Shown here: piece after piece, positions 17,544 through 26,142 of the stretch
Position numbering within the stretch: the stretch's first letter is position 1
Layout: each line of letters begins with the position of its first letter
Assembly (NCBI GenBank): GCA_002698425.1
Contig: NZXU01000102.1
Coordinates: 19,612 to 70,136 of the forward strand
Source of the DNA: Ahrensia sp.
GTDB lineage: Bacteria > Pseudomonadota > Alphaproteobacteria > Rhizobiales > Rhizobiaceae
Reading direction: 5' to 3'
Length of the DNA stretch: 50,525 nucleotides
Notes under the pieces: model-generated
Told to the model about the DNA's origin: nothing
Databases searched by the model: none
What the model saw: only the letters and a program-made list of their open reading frames with translations
Made by a program: the position numbers and the translations under genes

Positions 17544-18491
17544 TTGCAGAACGGACTGTGGGAACATTTCACGACCGCGGGCTTCACCCCGCGCGACCGG
17601 CTCTCCCGCTGGACACGCTGGGGAGAACGCCTCTTCGGCAATATGCGGGTCCGGCCGAGCGATCCTCGCGGCTTCTTCGGAGAGGCCGCATGGACGAGTT
17701 TCGGCCCCCTGACGGTGTCCGAGTTTCAGTTCACGCCGTCGCATGCTGAAAATCCTGTCTCCGAAGAGACCCGCGGCTTCGACGATGCGATCGTCCTGAG
17801 CATGCCTCAATACGGCATCTGCACCTATACGAACGAAAGCCAGTCGACACGCCTCGGCAAGGGCGACCTTTATCTTCGCGATCTGTCGCAGCCCTGGGAA
17901 ATGACCGCCGAGGACCGCACCGGACTGATCACGCTGCGCATTCCGTTCGTGGAATTCGCGGCGCGGTTCGGTGACCCTGCTGCCTATGTGAACCGGCCCT
18001 ATTCCGGCGAGCGGCCCGAAGTGGCCTGCATATCGTCGATCATCCAGTCGGCGCTGATGCTGCTGCGCGCCGACACGGACACCGCCCGCCGGTCCGTCCT
18101 TGCGGACACCGTCCTGGACGGACTCGGGCTGCTTCGCGAGGAGACGGCCGCGTCGCGGGAGACCGGCGCGCTGTCACTGCGGCGGCGCGCCCTGCTCCAT
18201 ATCGCGCAAAATCTCGACGATCCCGACCTGACTCCGGCAGGCGTGGCGGCCGCGCTCGGGGGGAGCCAGAGGGAGTTCCAGCGTGCCTTCCGAAAATCCG
18301 GCGAGACCATGCAGGGCGTGATACTGGAACAGCGGCTGACCCGGGCTGCCTCCCTGCTGCAGGCAAGACCCGGCCAGTATCGCAAGAAGATCACGCGGCT
18401 CGCCATTGCGCTCGGCTTCAATGACGCGGCCTATTTCAGCCGCGCCTTCGCGCGTCGCTACGGCGTGCCGCCCAGCCGCTACTCAGGCTGA
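17544..18491 (+). CDS. AraC-family transcriptional regulator (divergent from the O-demethylase)
   Basis: A 315-residue regulator with an N-terminal AraC_binding_2-like sensing domain (about 20-200) and a C-terminal double helix-turn-helix (LTPAGVAAALGGSQREFQRAFRKSGE and ITRLAIALGFNDAAYFSRAFARRYGVPPSRY). The open frame begins at 17403, inside the divergent gene, but TTG 17544 has AAGGAGG 4 bases upstream and leaves a 134-base intergenic region, so TTG is the likely start. It ends 10 bases from the convergent putA stop. The inducer is probably the demethylase substrate (inference). Confidence 0.85.
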   Translation: MQNGLWEHFTTAGFTPRDRLSRWTRWGERLFGNMRVRPSDPRGFFGEAAWTSFGPLTVSEFQFTPSHAENPVSEETRGFDDAIVLSMPQYGICTYTNESQSTRLGKGDLYLRDLSQPWEMTAEDRTGLITLRIPFVEFAARFGDPAAYVNRPYSGERPEVACISSIIQSALMLLRADTDTARRSVLADTVLDGLGLLREETAASRETGALSLRRRALLHIAQNLDDPDLTPAGVAAALGGSQREFQRAFRKSGETMQGVILEQRLTRAASLLQARPGQYRKKITRLAIALGFNDAAYFSRAFARRYGVPPSRYSG

Positions 18492-18501
18492 GCGGACGAG
18501 T

Positions 18502-21500
18502 TCAGGCATTCGCCGCCAGCAGGGCCGCATTGCCGCCGGCCGCCGTGGTGTCGATGCAGACATGGCGTTCCAGCAGCAGCCTTTCCGACGGGTCGGCTTC
18601 GGAGATCAGCGGGATGAGCGGGCCCGAGCGTTTCGCCAGCGCGATGCGCGCCGCGCGCAGGTCAGCCGCGTCACTCCACAGCATCACCGCATCGAAGCCC
18701 TTCAGCGTCTCCAGATCCTCCCGGTCGAGGACGAACGGGATCGACCCGGCGCCGCTTGCCTCGCCAGCGACAATCAGCGGCACACAGCCATGCGCGCGCG
18801 CCAGTTCCGCCTGCCGGTCGGCATCGGCCGCGTCCGGACCAAGGCAGAGCACGACGCCGCGCGCGAAGGTCGACAGCCGGTTGGACTCACCGGTGACGCC
18901 CGGCATGGCCGTCGCCGACAGCGCGGTCCGGCGCGCCGGCTTCAACTGGTCGAGCCGGGTCTGGACGGCGATCGGGTCCGCCCCGACCACTTTCTGCGCC
19001 ACGCCGGAGCGCGTCTCCTGACGGACGAAACGCGAGAGATAATGCGGCCCGCCGGCCTTCGGCCCCGTGCCCGACAGGCCCTCGCCTCCGAAAGGCTGGG
19101 ACGCGACCACCGCGCCGATCTGGTTGCGGTTGATATAGATGTTGCCCGCCTTGACCTTCGACGTGATATCCTCGACGCGGTCGTCGATGCGGCTGTGCAG
19201 GCCGAAAGTCAAACCGTAGCCGGTGGCGTTGATGTCGGCGATCACGCGACCGATTTGCGACGCCTTGAAGGTCGCGACATGCAGGACGGGGCCGAAGATC
19301 TCGCGCTCCAAATCCTTGATGCCGTTGACGCGCAACACCGTCGGCGCGACGAAAGTCCCCTTGCCCGGCGTGTCAAGTTCCTTCAGCAAGCGATTCTCGC
19401 GGCGCGCCTTTTCGATATGGTCGACAATGCCCTGACACGCTTCCTCGTCGATCACCGGGCCGGTATCGGTGGCGAGATTCCACGGGTCGCCGGCGCGCAA
19501 TTCGTCCATAGCGCCGAACAGCATTTCGGAGACTCCCTCCGCGACATCCTCCTGCAAATAGAGCACACGCAGCGCCGAACAGCGCTGCCCGGCGGACTGG
19601 AAGGCCGAAGCGACGATGTCGCGCACCGCCTGCTCGGGCAGCGCGGTGGAGTCGACAATCATCGCGTTGAGGCCGCCCGTCTCGGCGATCAGCGGCGCGT
19701 CGGGCGCCATGTGCTGCGCCATCGACCGGTTGATCGCCTGCGCCGTCTCGGTGGAGCCCGTAAAGCATACGCCGTCGATGCGGTTGTCGGAGGTCAGCGA
19801 CGCGCCGACCGTCGCGCCGTCACCCGGAAGCAATTGCAGGACGTCGCGCGGCACGCCGGCATCATGCAACAGCTTGACGGCAAGGGCGGCGATCAGCGGC
19901 GTCTGCTCGGCCGGCTTGGCGAGCACGCCGTTGCCGGCGGCAAGCGCCGCGGCAATCTGGCCCGTGAAGATGGCGAGCGGGAAATTCCACGGCGAGATGC
20001 AGGCAAAGAGACCGCGCGGGGTCGCCTCGCCCATCGTCTCGGCCTGGTTCGCATAATAACGCAGGAAATCCGCCGCCTCACGCAATTCGCCGACCGCGTC
20101 GAGCTGGATCTTGCCGGCCTCCCGCGCCAACAGAGCGAAGATCGGACCGAAATTTTCTTCATAAAGATCGGCGGCGCGGCGCAGGACGCTCGCGCGATCC
20201 GCCACCGGGCAATCCGACCAGTTGCGCGCCCTGTCGAGCGCGGTGCGAACGTCACTCAGTTCGGCTTCGATGACTGCGCCGACAACGTCCGACGGATCGG
20301 CCGGATTGAGAGCCTCGCGCGCCACGCCCTTGCCGCGCCCGCCGGCCAGCAGCGGCGCGGCTTCGAACCGCGTTTCGCGCCAGGGCGCCCGCGCCGCCTC
20401 GACCGCCGCGAGGTCGGTGCGGTTCCTCAGATCGAAACCCTTCGAATTGCCCCGCGCCGGCTGGAACACCTCGGCCGGCTTGCGAATGCGCGGATTGGCG
20501 GTCGGGTCGGCAAGCCATTCGGCGAAGGGATCGGCAACGATCTCGGCGACCGGCACCGCCTCGTTGACGATCTGGTTGACGAAGGAGGAGTTCGCGCCGT
20601 TTTCGAGCAGTCGCCGCACCAGATAGGCGAGCAAGTCGCGATGCGCGCCGACCGGCGCATAGATGCGGCACTTGGTCTTCTCGCTCTTGAGGACAATGCG
20701 GTGCAACGCCTCGCCCATGCCGTGCAGCCGCTGGAACTCGAAGACCTCCTTGTCCCCGGCCATCTCCAGGATGGCGGCGACGCTGTGGGCATTGTGGGTG
20801 GCGAATTGCGGATAGATGCGGTCGGTCATGCCGAGCAGCTTCTTCGCGCAGCAGATATAGGAGATGTCGCTCGCCTGTTTGCGGGTGAAAACCGGGAAGC
20901 CCTCCAGCCCGTCGATTTGCGCGCGCTTGATCTCTGTGTCCCAATAGGCGCCCTTGACGAGGCGCACCATGATGCGTCGGTCGAGCTTCTCCGCGAGCGC
21001 GTAAAGCCAGTCGAGCGCCGGCTCGGCGCGCTTGCCATAGGCCTGAACGACCACGCCGAACCCGTCCCAGCCGGCCAGCCGTTGGTCGGCCAGCACCGCG
21101 CCGATCACGTCGAGCGACAGATCGAGCCGGTCGGCCTCCTCGGCATCGATGTTGAAGCCCATGCCGGCCTTTGCCGCCATCGCCGCGAGATCGGCAACGC
21201 GCGGCACGAGCTCTTCCATGACGCGGGCTTCCTGGGCCACCTCGTAGCGCGGATGCAGCGCCGAGAGCTTGACCGAAATGCCCGGATTGCGCCGGATGTC
21301 GTCACGGGCGCAGTTCGTCGCTATCGCCTTGATCGCATTCGCATAGGCGTCGAAATAGGCGCGCGCGTCCTTTGCCGTCAGCGCCGCCTCGCCCAGCATG
21401 TCGTAGGAATAAGAATAGCCCTTCGCCTCCATCGCCGCGCCGCGCTGCATCGCCGACTTGATCGTCTCGCCGAGAACGAACTGGCTGCCGAGCTCGCGCA

Positions 21501-21996
21501 TTGCCTGACGCACGGCGGTACGGATAACCGGCTCCCCCAGCCGCTTGACCGCGCCGCGCAGAAGGCCCGCCATGCCCTGCGACCGGTCCGTATCGAGCAC
21601 CTTCCCGGTCAGCATCAACGCCCAGGTCGAGGCGTTGACCAGCGACGAGTTGGAATGGCCCAGATGCTGGCCCCATTTGGACGGCGCGATCTTGTCCTCG
21701 ATCAGGTCGTCGATCGTCTCGGCGTCCGGCACACGCAGCAGCGCCTCCGCGAGACACATCAGCGCGATGCCCTCGTCGGTCGACAGGCCGTATTCGGCGA
21801 GAAAGGATTCCATCAAGCCCGGGCGGTCTTCGGCACGGATCGCCTCGACCAGCCTGCCGGCGCGGGCGACGATGGCGTCGCGTTTCGTTTCATCGGGGGC
21901 GTGATCGGCGATCAGGCGCTCGACGATCCCGGCCTCCTCGGCGCGGTGCGCGGAACGCATGGCTTCACGGGCAGAAAAAAGGGCGTCGTTTGGCAT
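18502..21996 (-). CDS. putA: bifunctional proline dehydrogenase / L-glutamate gamma-semialdehyde dehydrogenase PutA
   Basis: Oxidises proline to glutamate. Of 1164 residues, about 170-470 form the FAD proline dehydrogenase barrel (VVVQAYGKRAEPALDWLYALAEK, RLVKGAYWDTEIK, FATHNAHSVAAI, EFQRLHGMGE). About 540-1000 form the P5C dehydrogenase (ISPWNFPLAIFTGQ, FTGSTETAQAI, catalytic Cys806 in SAGQRCSALRV, FGGEGLSGTGPKAGG). No N-terminal ribbon-helix-helix is present, so unlike E. coli PutA it does not regulate itself by DNA binding. ATG 21996 has GGAGG 5 bases upstream. A divergent Lrp-type gene supplies regulation. Confidence 0.96.
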   Translation of the reverse strand: MPNDALFSAREAMRSAHRAEEAGIVERLIADHAPDETKRDAIVARAGRLVEAIRAEDRPGLMESFLAEYGLSTDEGIALMCLAEALLRVPDAETIDDLIEDKIAPSKWGQHLGHSNSSLVNASTWALMLTGKVLDTDRSQGMAGLLRGAVKRLGEPVIRTAVRQAMRELGSQFVLGETIKSAMQRGAAMEAKGYSYSYDMLGEAALTAKDARAYFDAYANAIKAIATNCARDDIRRNPGISVKLSALHPRYEVAQEARVMEELVPRVADLAAMAAKAGMGFNIDAEEADRLDLSLDVIGAVLADQRLAGWDGFGVVVQAYGKRAEPALDWLYALAEKLDRRIMVRLVKGAYWDTEIKRAQIDGLEGFPVFTRKQASDISYICCAKKLLGMTDRIYPQFATHNAHSVAAILEMAGDKEVFEFQRLHGMGEALHRIVLKSEKTKCRIYAPVGAHRDLLAYLVRRLLENGANSSFVNQIVNEAVPVAEIVADPFAEWLADPTANPRIRKPAEVFQPARGNSKGFDLRNRTDLAAVEAARAPWRETRFEAAPLLAGGRGKGVAREALNPADPSDVVGAVIEAELSDVRTALDRARNWSDCPVADRASVLRRAADLYEENFGPIFALLAREAGKIQLDAVGELREAADFLRYYANQAETMGEATPRGLFACISPWNFPLAIFTGQIAAALAAGNGVLAKPAEQTPLIAALAVKLLHDAGVPRDVLQLLPGDGATVGASLTSDNRIDGVCFTGSTETAQAINRSMAQHMAPDAPLIAETGGLNAMIVDSTALPEQAVRDIVASAFQSAGQRCSALRVLYLQEDVAEGVSEMLFGAMDELRAGDPWNLATDTGPVIDEEACQGIVDHIEKARRENRLLKELDTPGKGTFVAPTVLRVNGIKDLEREIFGPVLHVATFKASQIGRVIADINATGYGLTFGLHSRIDDRVEDITSKVKAGNIYINRNQIGAVVASQPFGGEGLSGTGPKAGGPHYLSRFVRQETRSGVAQKVVGADPIAVQTRLDQLKPARRTALSATAMPGVTGESNRLSTFARGVVLCLGPDAADADRQAELARAHGCVPLIVAGEASGAGSIPFVLDREDLETLKGFDAVMLWSDAADLRAARIALAKRSGPLIPLISEADPSERLLLERHVCIDTTAAGGNAALLAANA

Positions 21997-22075
21997 CAGG
22001 ACCTCCGGCACGAAACGCTACCAGCGTAGAATAGCATTGACCAGAAAGGCGGTTTTCCCCAGATTGACAAAAAAC

Positions 22076-22098
22076 CGGGAAGATTTCCCGAAGATTTC
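22076..22098. promoter_or_regulatory. tandem operator in the putA/putR gap (candidate PutR site)
   Basis: CGGGAAGATTTCCCG (22076-22090) is a perfect 6-3-6 palindrome. Its core GAAGATTTC recurs at 22090-22098, exactly 11 bases on, so two copies lie on the same DNA face. This spacing suits an Lrp-family oligomer. The sites lie 17-39 bases before the lrp ATG and 80-100 before putA. Confidence 0.55.
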
Positions 22099-22114
22099 TC
22101 CATTCGAGGGCGAA

Positions 22115-22603
22115 ATGAAAGAGTCAGCCCATTCCGAAGACCAAATCGACCGGTACGATCGGCGGATCATCGCTGTACTGGAAACGGACGGCCGCCTGCC
22201 GGTGACCGAGCTCGCCCGCCGCGTCGGCCTGTCGAAGAGCCCCTGCCAGGTGCGCCTTAAGCGGCTGATCGACGACGGCTACATTCTCGGTTTCAAGGCC
22301 GTGCTCGACATGGCGAAGATCGGCCGCGAGCATGTCGCCTTCACCGAGGTCAAACTGTCGGACACGACCGAAAAGGCGCTCGCCGCCTTCAACGCGGCGG
22401 TCAAGAAGATCCCGGAGGTCGAGCAGTGCCACATGATCGCCGGGCCGTTCGATTTCCTGCTGAAGGTGCGCACCCGCGACATCGCCGCCTATCGCCGCAT
22501 CCTGGGCGAATCCATCTCGGCCCTGCCGCATGTCTCCAACACCTCGACCTATGTCTCGATGCAGGCGGTCAAGGACGGGCCGCTGGACGATCTTGCCGGG
22601 TAG
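22115..22603 (+). CDS. putR: Lrp/AsnC-family regulator, probable proline-responsive PutR
   Basis: A 162-residue regulator: N-terminal winged HTH (IDRYDRRIIAVLETDGRLPVTELARRVGLSKSPCQVRLKRLIDDGYI) and C-terminal RAM/AsnC effector domain (about 65-150, with AFTEVKL and CHMIAGPFDFLLKVRT). The divergent arrangement with putA matches PutR/BkdR-like activators of proline use in alphaproteobacteria. ATG 22115 follows GAGGG. pobA begins 42 bases after its stop on the same strand and could be co-transcribed. Confidence 0.88.
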   Translation: MKESAHSEDQIDRYDRRIIAVLETDGRLPVTELARRVGLSKSPCQVRLKRLIDDGYILGFKAVLDMAKIGREHVAFTEVKLSDTTEKALAAFNAAVKKIPEVEQCHMIAGPFDFLLKVRTRDIAAYRRILGESISALPHVSNTSTYVSMQAVKDGPLDDLAG

Positions 22604-22644
22604 AGCCCCGATTTGCGAGAGTGGCGAAAAACGGGACGAGAATC

Positions 22645-23817
22645 TTGCGCACCCAGGTCTGTATCATCGGCGGCGGCCCCGCCGGCCTTTTCCTCGCGCA
22701 TGTGCTGCACATAGCCGGCATCGACTCGATCGTGATCGAACGGCAGACCGAGGACCATGTGCTGAGCCGCATACGCGCCGGCGTTCTGGAAGCCGGCACG
22801 GTCGATCTTCTGCGGCAATACGGGCTGGCCGACCGCATGGACCGCGACGGCATGCCGAAGGACGGAACCCGCATCTTCTGGGAGGGCAAGGAGGATTTCT
22901 GGATCGACGCCCTGCGCTGGACCGGGCGGCGGATGATGGTCTGGGGGCAGACCCAGATCACCGAGGATCTCTATGCCGCGCGCGAACGCGACGGCGGCGA
23001 GATGATCTTTAGGGTCGAGAATGTCACGCTCCATGACCTCGACGGCACACCGTCCGTCACCTTTGACCGGCACGGCGAGAGCCATAGGATCGATTGCGAT
23101 TTCATCGCCGGTTGCGACGGGTTCCACGGCCCGAGCCGGATGGCGATCCCGGCCGACATCCGCCGGGAATATGAGCGCGTCTATCCCTTCGGCTGGCTTG
23201 GCATCATGGTCGAGAAACCACCCATGAAGGAACTCGCCTATGCCTACCATTCGGAGGGCTTCGCGATGGCCTCGCGGCGCAATCCGATGCTCAGCCGCTA
23301 CTATGTGCAGGTGCCCTCGACCGACCGGGTCGAGGACTGGTCCGACGACCGCTTCTGGGAGGCGCTGCACCGGAGGCTGCCGGAACATGTGCATGGCGAG
23401 ATCGAGACAGGACCGTCGATCGAGAAATCCATCGCGCCACTGCGTTCCTTTGTCGCCGAGCCGATGCGATGGGGAAAGCTGTTCCTTGCCGGCGATGCCG
23501 CCCATATCGTGCCGCCGACCGGCGCCAAGGGCCTCAACCTGGCGTTCTCCGATGTCTTCTATCTGAGCCGCGCCCTGATCATGCACTTCAAGCAAAACAG
23601 CGACCGCTATCTGGACAGCTATTCGGAGATGGCGCTGCGACGTGTGTGGGCGGCGGAAAACATCTCGTGGCGCATGACGAAATTGCTGCATGTCTTCCCG
23701 GGCGAGGATCCGTTCGACCAGAAGATCCGCCAAAGCGATTTCGACCTGCTGGTGGGATCGGAAGACGTCCAGCGCGCCTTCGCCTATGAATATATGGGCC
23801 TGCACTTCGAGGATTAA
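22645..23817 (+). CDS. pobA: 4-hydroxybenzoate 3-monooxygenase (PobA)
   Basis: FAD monooxygenase converting 4-hydroxybenzoate to protocatechuate with NAD(P)H. The 390 residues show TQVCIIGGGPAGLFLAHVLHIAGIDSIVIERQ (FAD site), RIRAGVLEAGTVDLLR, the DG motif FIAGCDGFHGPSR, and GDAAHIVPPTGAKGLNLAFSD. TTG 22645 (reads MRTQV) aligns with Pseudomonas PobA (MKTQV, 394 residues); GTG 22621 would add 8 residues. It is not next to a PobR-type AraC regulator but follows the Lrp gene, which is unusual. Confidence 0.93.
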   Translation: MRTQVCIIGGGPAGLFLAHVLHIAGIDSIVIERQTEDHVLSRIRAGVLEAGTVDLLRQYGLADRMDRDGMPKDGTRIFWEGKEDFWIDALRWTGRRMMVWGQTQITEDLYAARERDGGEMIFRVENVTLHDLDGTPSVTFDRHGESHRIDCDFIAGCDGFHGPSRMAIPADIRREYERVYPFGWLGIMVEKPPMKELAYAYHSEGFAMASRRNPMLSRYYVQVPSTDRVEDWSDDRFWEALHRRLPEHVHGEIETGPSIEKSIAPLRSFVAEPMRWGKLFLAGDAAHIVPPTGAKGLNLAFSDVFYLSRALIMHFKQNSDRYLDSYSEMALRRVWAAENISWRMTKLLHVFPGEDPFDQKIRQSDFDLLVGSEDVQRAFAYEYMGLHFED

Positions 23818-23834
23818 TCCGGCTCGCCTGTCGC

Positions 23835-24263
23835 CTACTTCGAAATCCCGATGACATGATAGATGTCGCGGCTGAGCATCCACGCGCCGTCCTGCAAAAC
23901 CCAGACATGCAGATAGCGCCCGTCGATCTCGCTGTCGCCAGCGGCAACGCGTGTCTCGCCGATCTCGACGGCGGTCTGCGGCCCGGCCTGCCGGATTTCA
24001 AGCACCTTGAATCTGAGGTTCGATACGCCTTGCCCGAAAACGCGCGCATAGTGGGCGGCAATGGCCTCACGACCGCTCAGGATCGCGCCGCCGGGCGGCA
24101 TAAGGGCTCCGTCCTCGGTATAGAATCCGCCAATCGCCTGCGCGTCGCCCGCATTATAGGCTTCCGCGAAAGCCTGCATGCGCGCGACAATCGGATTGTC
24201 CTGCGCATGAGAAAGGACGGTTCCCGCAAGGAACAGGATGAGCGCTGCAATCGTCCGAACCAC
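23835..24263 (-). CDS. secreted NTF2-like (DUF4440/SgcJ-type) protein
   Basis: A 142-residue protein with a signal peptide (about 1-20, cleavage near SHAQ) and a cone-shaped NTF2-like domain (MQAFAEAYNAGDAQAIGGFYTEDGALMPPGGAILSGREAIAAHYA, HVWVLQDGAWMLSRDIYHV). The family includes ketosteroid-isomerase-like enzymes and non-catalytic binders; no active site can be assigned. It converges with pobA (17-base gap) and lies 74 bases downstream of phnN on the same strand, so weak read-through from the phn operon is possible. Confidence 0.8.
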   Translation of the reverse strand: MVRTIAALILFLAGTVLSHAQDNPIVARMQAFAEAYNAGDAQAIGGFYTEDGALMPPGGAILSGREAIAAHYARVFGQGVSNLRFKVLEIRQAGPQTAVEIGETRVAAGDSEIDGRYLHVWVLQDGAWMLSRDIYHVIGISK

Positions 24264-24337
24264 TGTCGCCTCCGCAAATACAACTCGAGGCTGCCACGGC
24301 CGCCCCTATTGCTCAATGGGTTGCCTGGCGTTTCGGT

Positions 24338-24913
24338 TCAGACGGATGCGGATATTGCAGGTTCAACTTCGCTGCGAAGCAGGTCGAGAAAAGCGAGCCC
24401 CGCCTGTTCCACCGGCCCGGAATTGTCGATTTCGACGATGCGCCCGCAATCCGGCAGGGTCTCCGTGCTGCGGGCCAACCGCTTCTCGATCTCGTCGGCC
24501 GTCTCGCGTCCGCGTTTCGCGAGCCGCTCGGCCAGCACGTGCCGGTCGACGGTCAGATTGACCACGAGTAGGTTGCCGAAGACTCGCTCTATCTCCCCGA
24601 GCGCGCGGCGCGATCCGTTGGCGATGGCGATGCCGCCCGTTTCGACATGGTGCAGGGCGGCCGTCGGTATGCCGTAGCGCAGGCCGTGCGCCTCCCAGCA
24701 GACGGCAAAGCGGCCGGCTTCCTCCTCTGCCGCGAAGGCTTCGCGGTCGAGAGAGGCGTGATCCTCCGATCCGGCATCGGCGTCGCGCGTCACCGCGCGG
24801 CGTACGAACAGTATGTCATCGATCGCGTCGAGACGCGTCTTGAGCCAGCTGATCAGCGTGTCCTTGCCGGCCCCGCTCGGGCCGACAATGGCGATGAAAC
24901 AGCCCCTGCCCAT
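24338..24913 (-). CDS. phnN: ribose 1,5-bisphosphate phosphokinase PhnN
   Basis: Phosphorylates ribose 1,5-bisphosphate to PRPP, salvaging the sugar by-product of the C-P lyase pathway. The 191 residues start MGRGCFIAIVGPSGAGKDT with Walker A at 11-18 and follow the guanylate-kinase-like fold (RFAVCWEAHGLRYGIP, VNLTVDRHVLAERLAKRGRE). ATG 24913 lies 13 bases after the phnM stop. It is the last phn gene of the minus-strand cluster. Confidence 0.92.
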   Translation of the reverse strand: MGRGCFIAIVGPSGAGKDTLISWLKTRLDAIDDILFVRRAVTRDADAGSEDHASLDREAFAAEEEAGRFAVCWEAHGLRYGIPTAALHHVETGGIAIANGSRRALGEIERVFGNLLVVNLTVDRHVLAERLAKRGRETADEIEKRLARSTETLPDCGRIVEIDNSGPVEQAGLAFLDLLRSEVEPAISASV

Positions 24914-24926
24914 ACCGGCATCTCCG

Positions 24927-26117
24927 TCAGGCGACGCGGTGACCGGTGCGCCAGACACCGCGCACGACCGGAACATGCTCCGCGTGCTCGGGATCGTGAT
25001 GCACCCGCACCAGATCGGCGCGCTTGCCGACCGCGAGTTCGCCGCGATCCTCGAAACCTACCGTTTCCGCAGGGGTTTTCGTCACCATGTGCAGGGCCTG
25101 GTGGAACGGGATCTCTTCGTTATCGCGGGCTATGATGAAGATCGCGTGGAGCAGGCTGAACGGGATATAGTCGGACGAGAGCACGTCGAGAATCCCGAGC
25201 CGGGCGAGGTCCATCGCCGCGATATTGCCGGAATGCGAACCGCCGCGAACGATGTTCGGCGCGCCCATCATGACGCTCATGCCCGCCTCGTGCGACGCGC
25301 GCGCCGCTTCGACCGAGGTCGGGAATTCGGCGAGCCTGACGCCCTGCCGCACCGCTTCCTCGACATGGTCCAGCGTCGCGTCGTCATGGGACGCCAGCGT
25401 GATGCCGAGCGCATGGCAGTGTTCGGCGATCTCCTCACGGTGCTTCGCGGAATACTGCGCCGATTCCGCCTGCCGCCTTTCGACGAAGGTTTCGAACTGC
25501 GCGTCGGTCATGCCGCGTTTCTTCTTGTAGTAGAGCGCATAATGTTCGAGCGTCTGGAACTGCCGCTGACCCGGCGCGTGGTCCATCAGCGAGGCGAGCC
25601 TGACCATGTCGTCGTCGCGGAATTCGTCGAGCGCCTCGAGCACGTTTTCCGCCGAGACCTCGCAGCGCAGGTGGATGCGGTGGTCGGCACGCAGCCGGCC
25701 CTTGTCCTGCGCGGCCTTCAGGGCATCGGCGAGCTTGCGCATTTCGCCCGGCGCATAGCCATTGTCCTCGTCGCTGCCCATCCGGAAGCAATCGAACACG
25801 GTGGTGATGCCGGAGGTTGCGATCTGCCCGTCATAGGCCTGCACCGAGGCCATGACGTTCCAGGCGACGCCGGGGCGCGGGCTGTAATGGGTTTCGAGAT
25901 GATCGGTATGCAGTTCGACCAACCCCGGGATCAGGTAATCGCCATCGAGATCGGTCGCCGGCACATGGCTGCGGCCCGGCTGGATATCAGCGATGAGGCC
26001 GTCGCGCGTGACCAGCGTCCCGTCGACGATCTCGCCGGCGAGAACCAGCCTTGCATTGGTGAAGACCTCCTCCGGCCGCGATGCGGTGAAGCTCGATGTG
26101 CCCCGGATCTCGTTCAT
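24927..26117 (-). CDS. phnM: alpha-D-ribose 1-methylphosphonate 5-triphosphate diphosphatase PhnM
   Basis: Removes pyrophosphate from the ribose 1-alkylphosphonate 5-triphosphate made by PhnGHIL, giving the PhnJ substrate. A 396-residue amidohydrolase-fold enzyme: GDYLIPGLVELHTDHLETH carries the first metal ligands, LASHDDATLDHVEEAV and APNIVRGGSHSGN follow, with SSDYIPFSLLHA and the C-terminal VGKRADLVRVH. ATG 26117 is 25 bases after phnE2. It works in the cytoplasm with PhnGHIJ. Confidence 0.93.
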   Translation of the reverse strand: MNEIRGTSSFTASRPEEVFTNARLVLAGEIVDGTLVTRDGLIADIQPGRSHVPATDLDGDYLIPGLVELHTDHLETHYSPRPGVAWNVMASVQAYDGQIATSGITTVFDCFRMGSDEDNGYAPGEMRKLADALKAAQDKGRLRADHRIHLRCEVSAENVLEALDEFRDDDMVRLASLMDHAPGQRQFQTLEHYALYYKKKRGMTDAQFETFVERRQAESAQYSAKHREEIAEHCHALGITLASHDDATLDHVEEAVRQGVRLAEFPTSVEAARASHEAGMSVMMGAPNIVRGGSHSGNIAAMDLARLGILDVLSSDYIPFSLLHAIFIIARDNEEIPFHQALHMVTKTPAETVGFEDRGELAVGKRADLVRVHHDPEHAEHVPVVRGVWRTGHRVA

Positions 26118-26142
26118 GAAAATGGCTTTCCGTTTCCTGTCG

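Noticed and set aside
18406..22029. Very long plus-strand frame (1207 codons) opposite putA
   Set aside because: Antisense shadow of a high-GC gene; composition dominated by Arg/Asp/His typical of such shadows, while putA motifs are unambiguous.
22036..22050. TTGACCA half-site in the putA/putR gap
   Set aside because: The second half does not match the RutR palindrome; the proline genes are not expected in that regulon.
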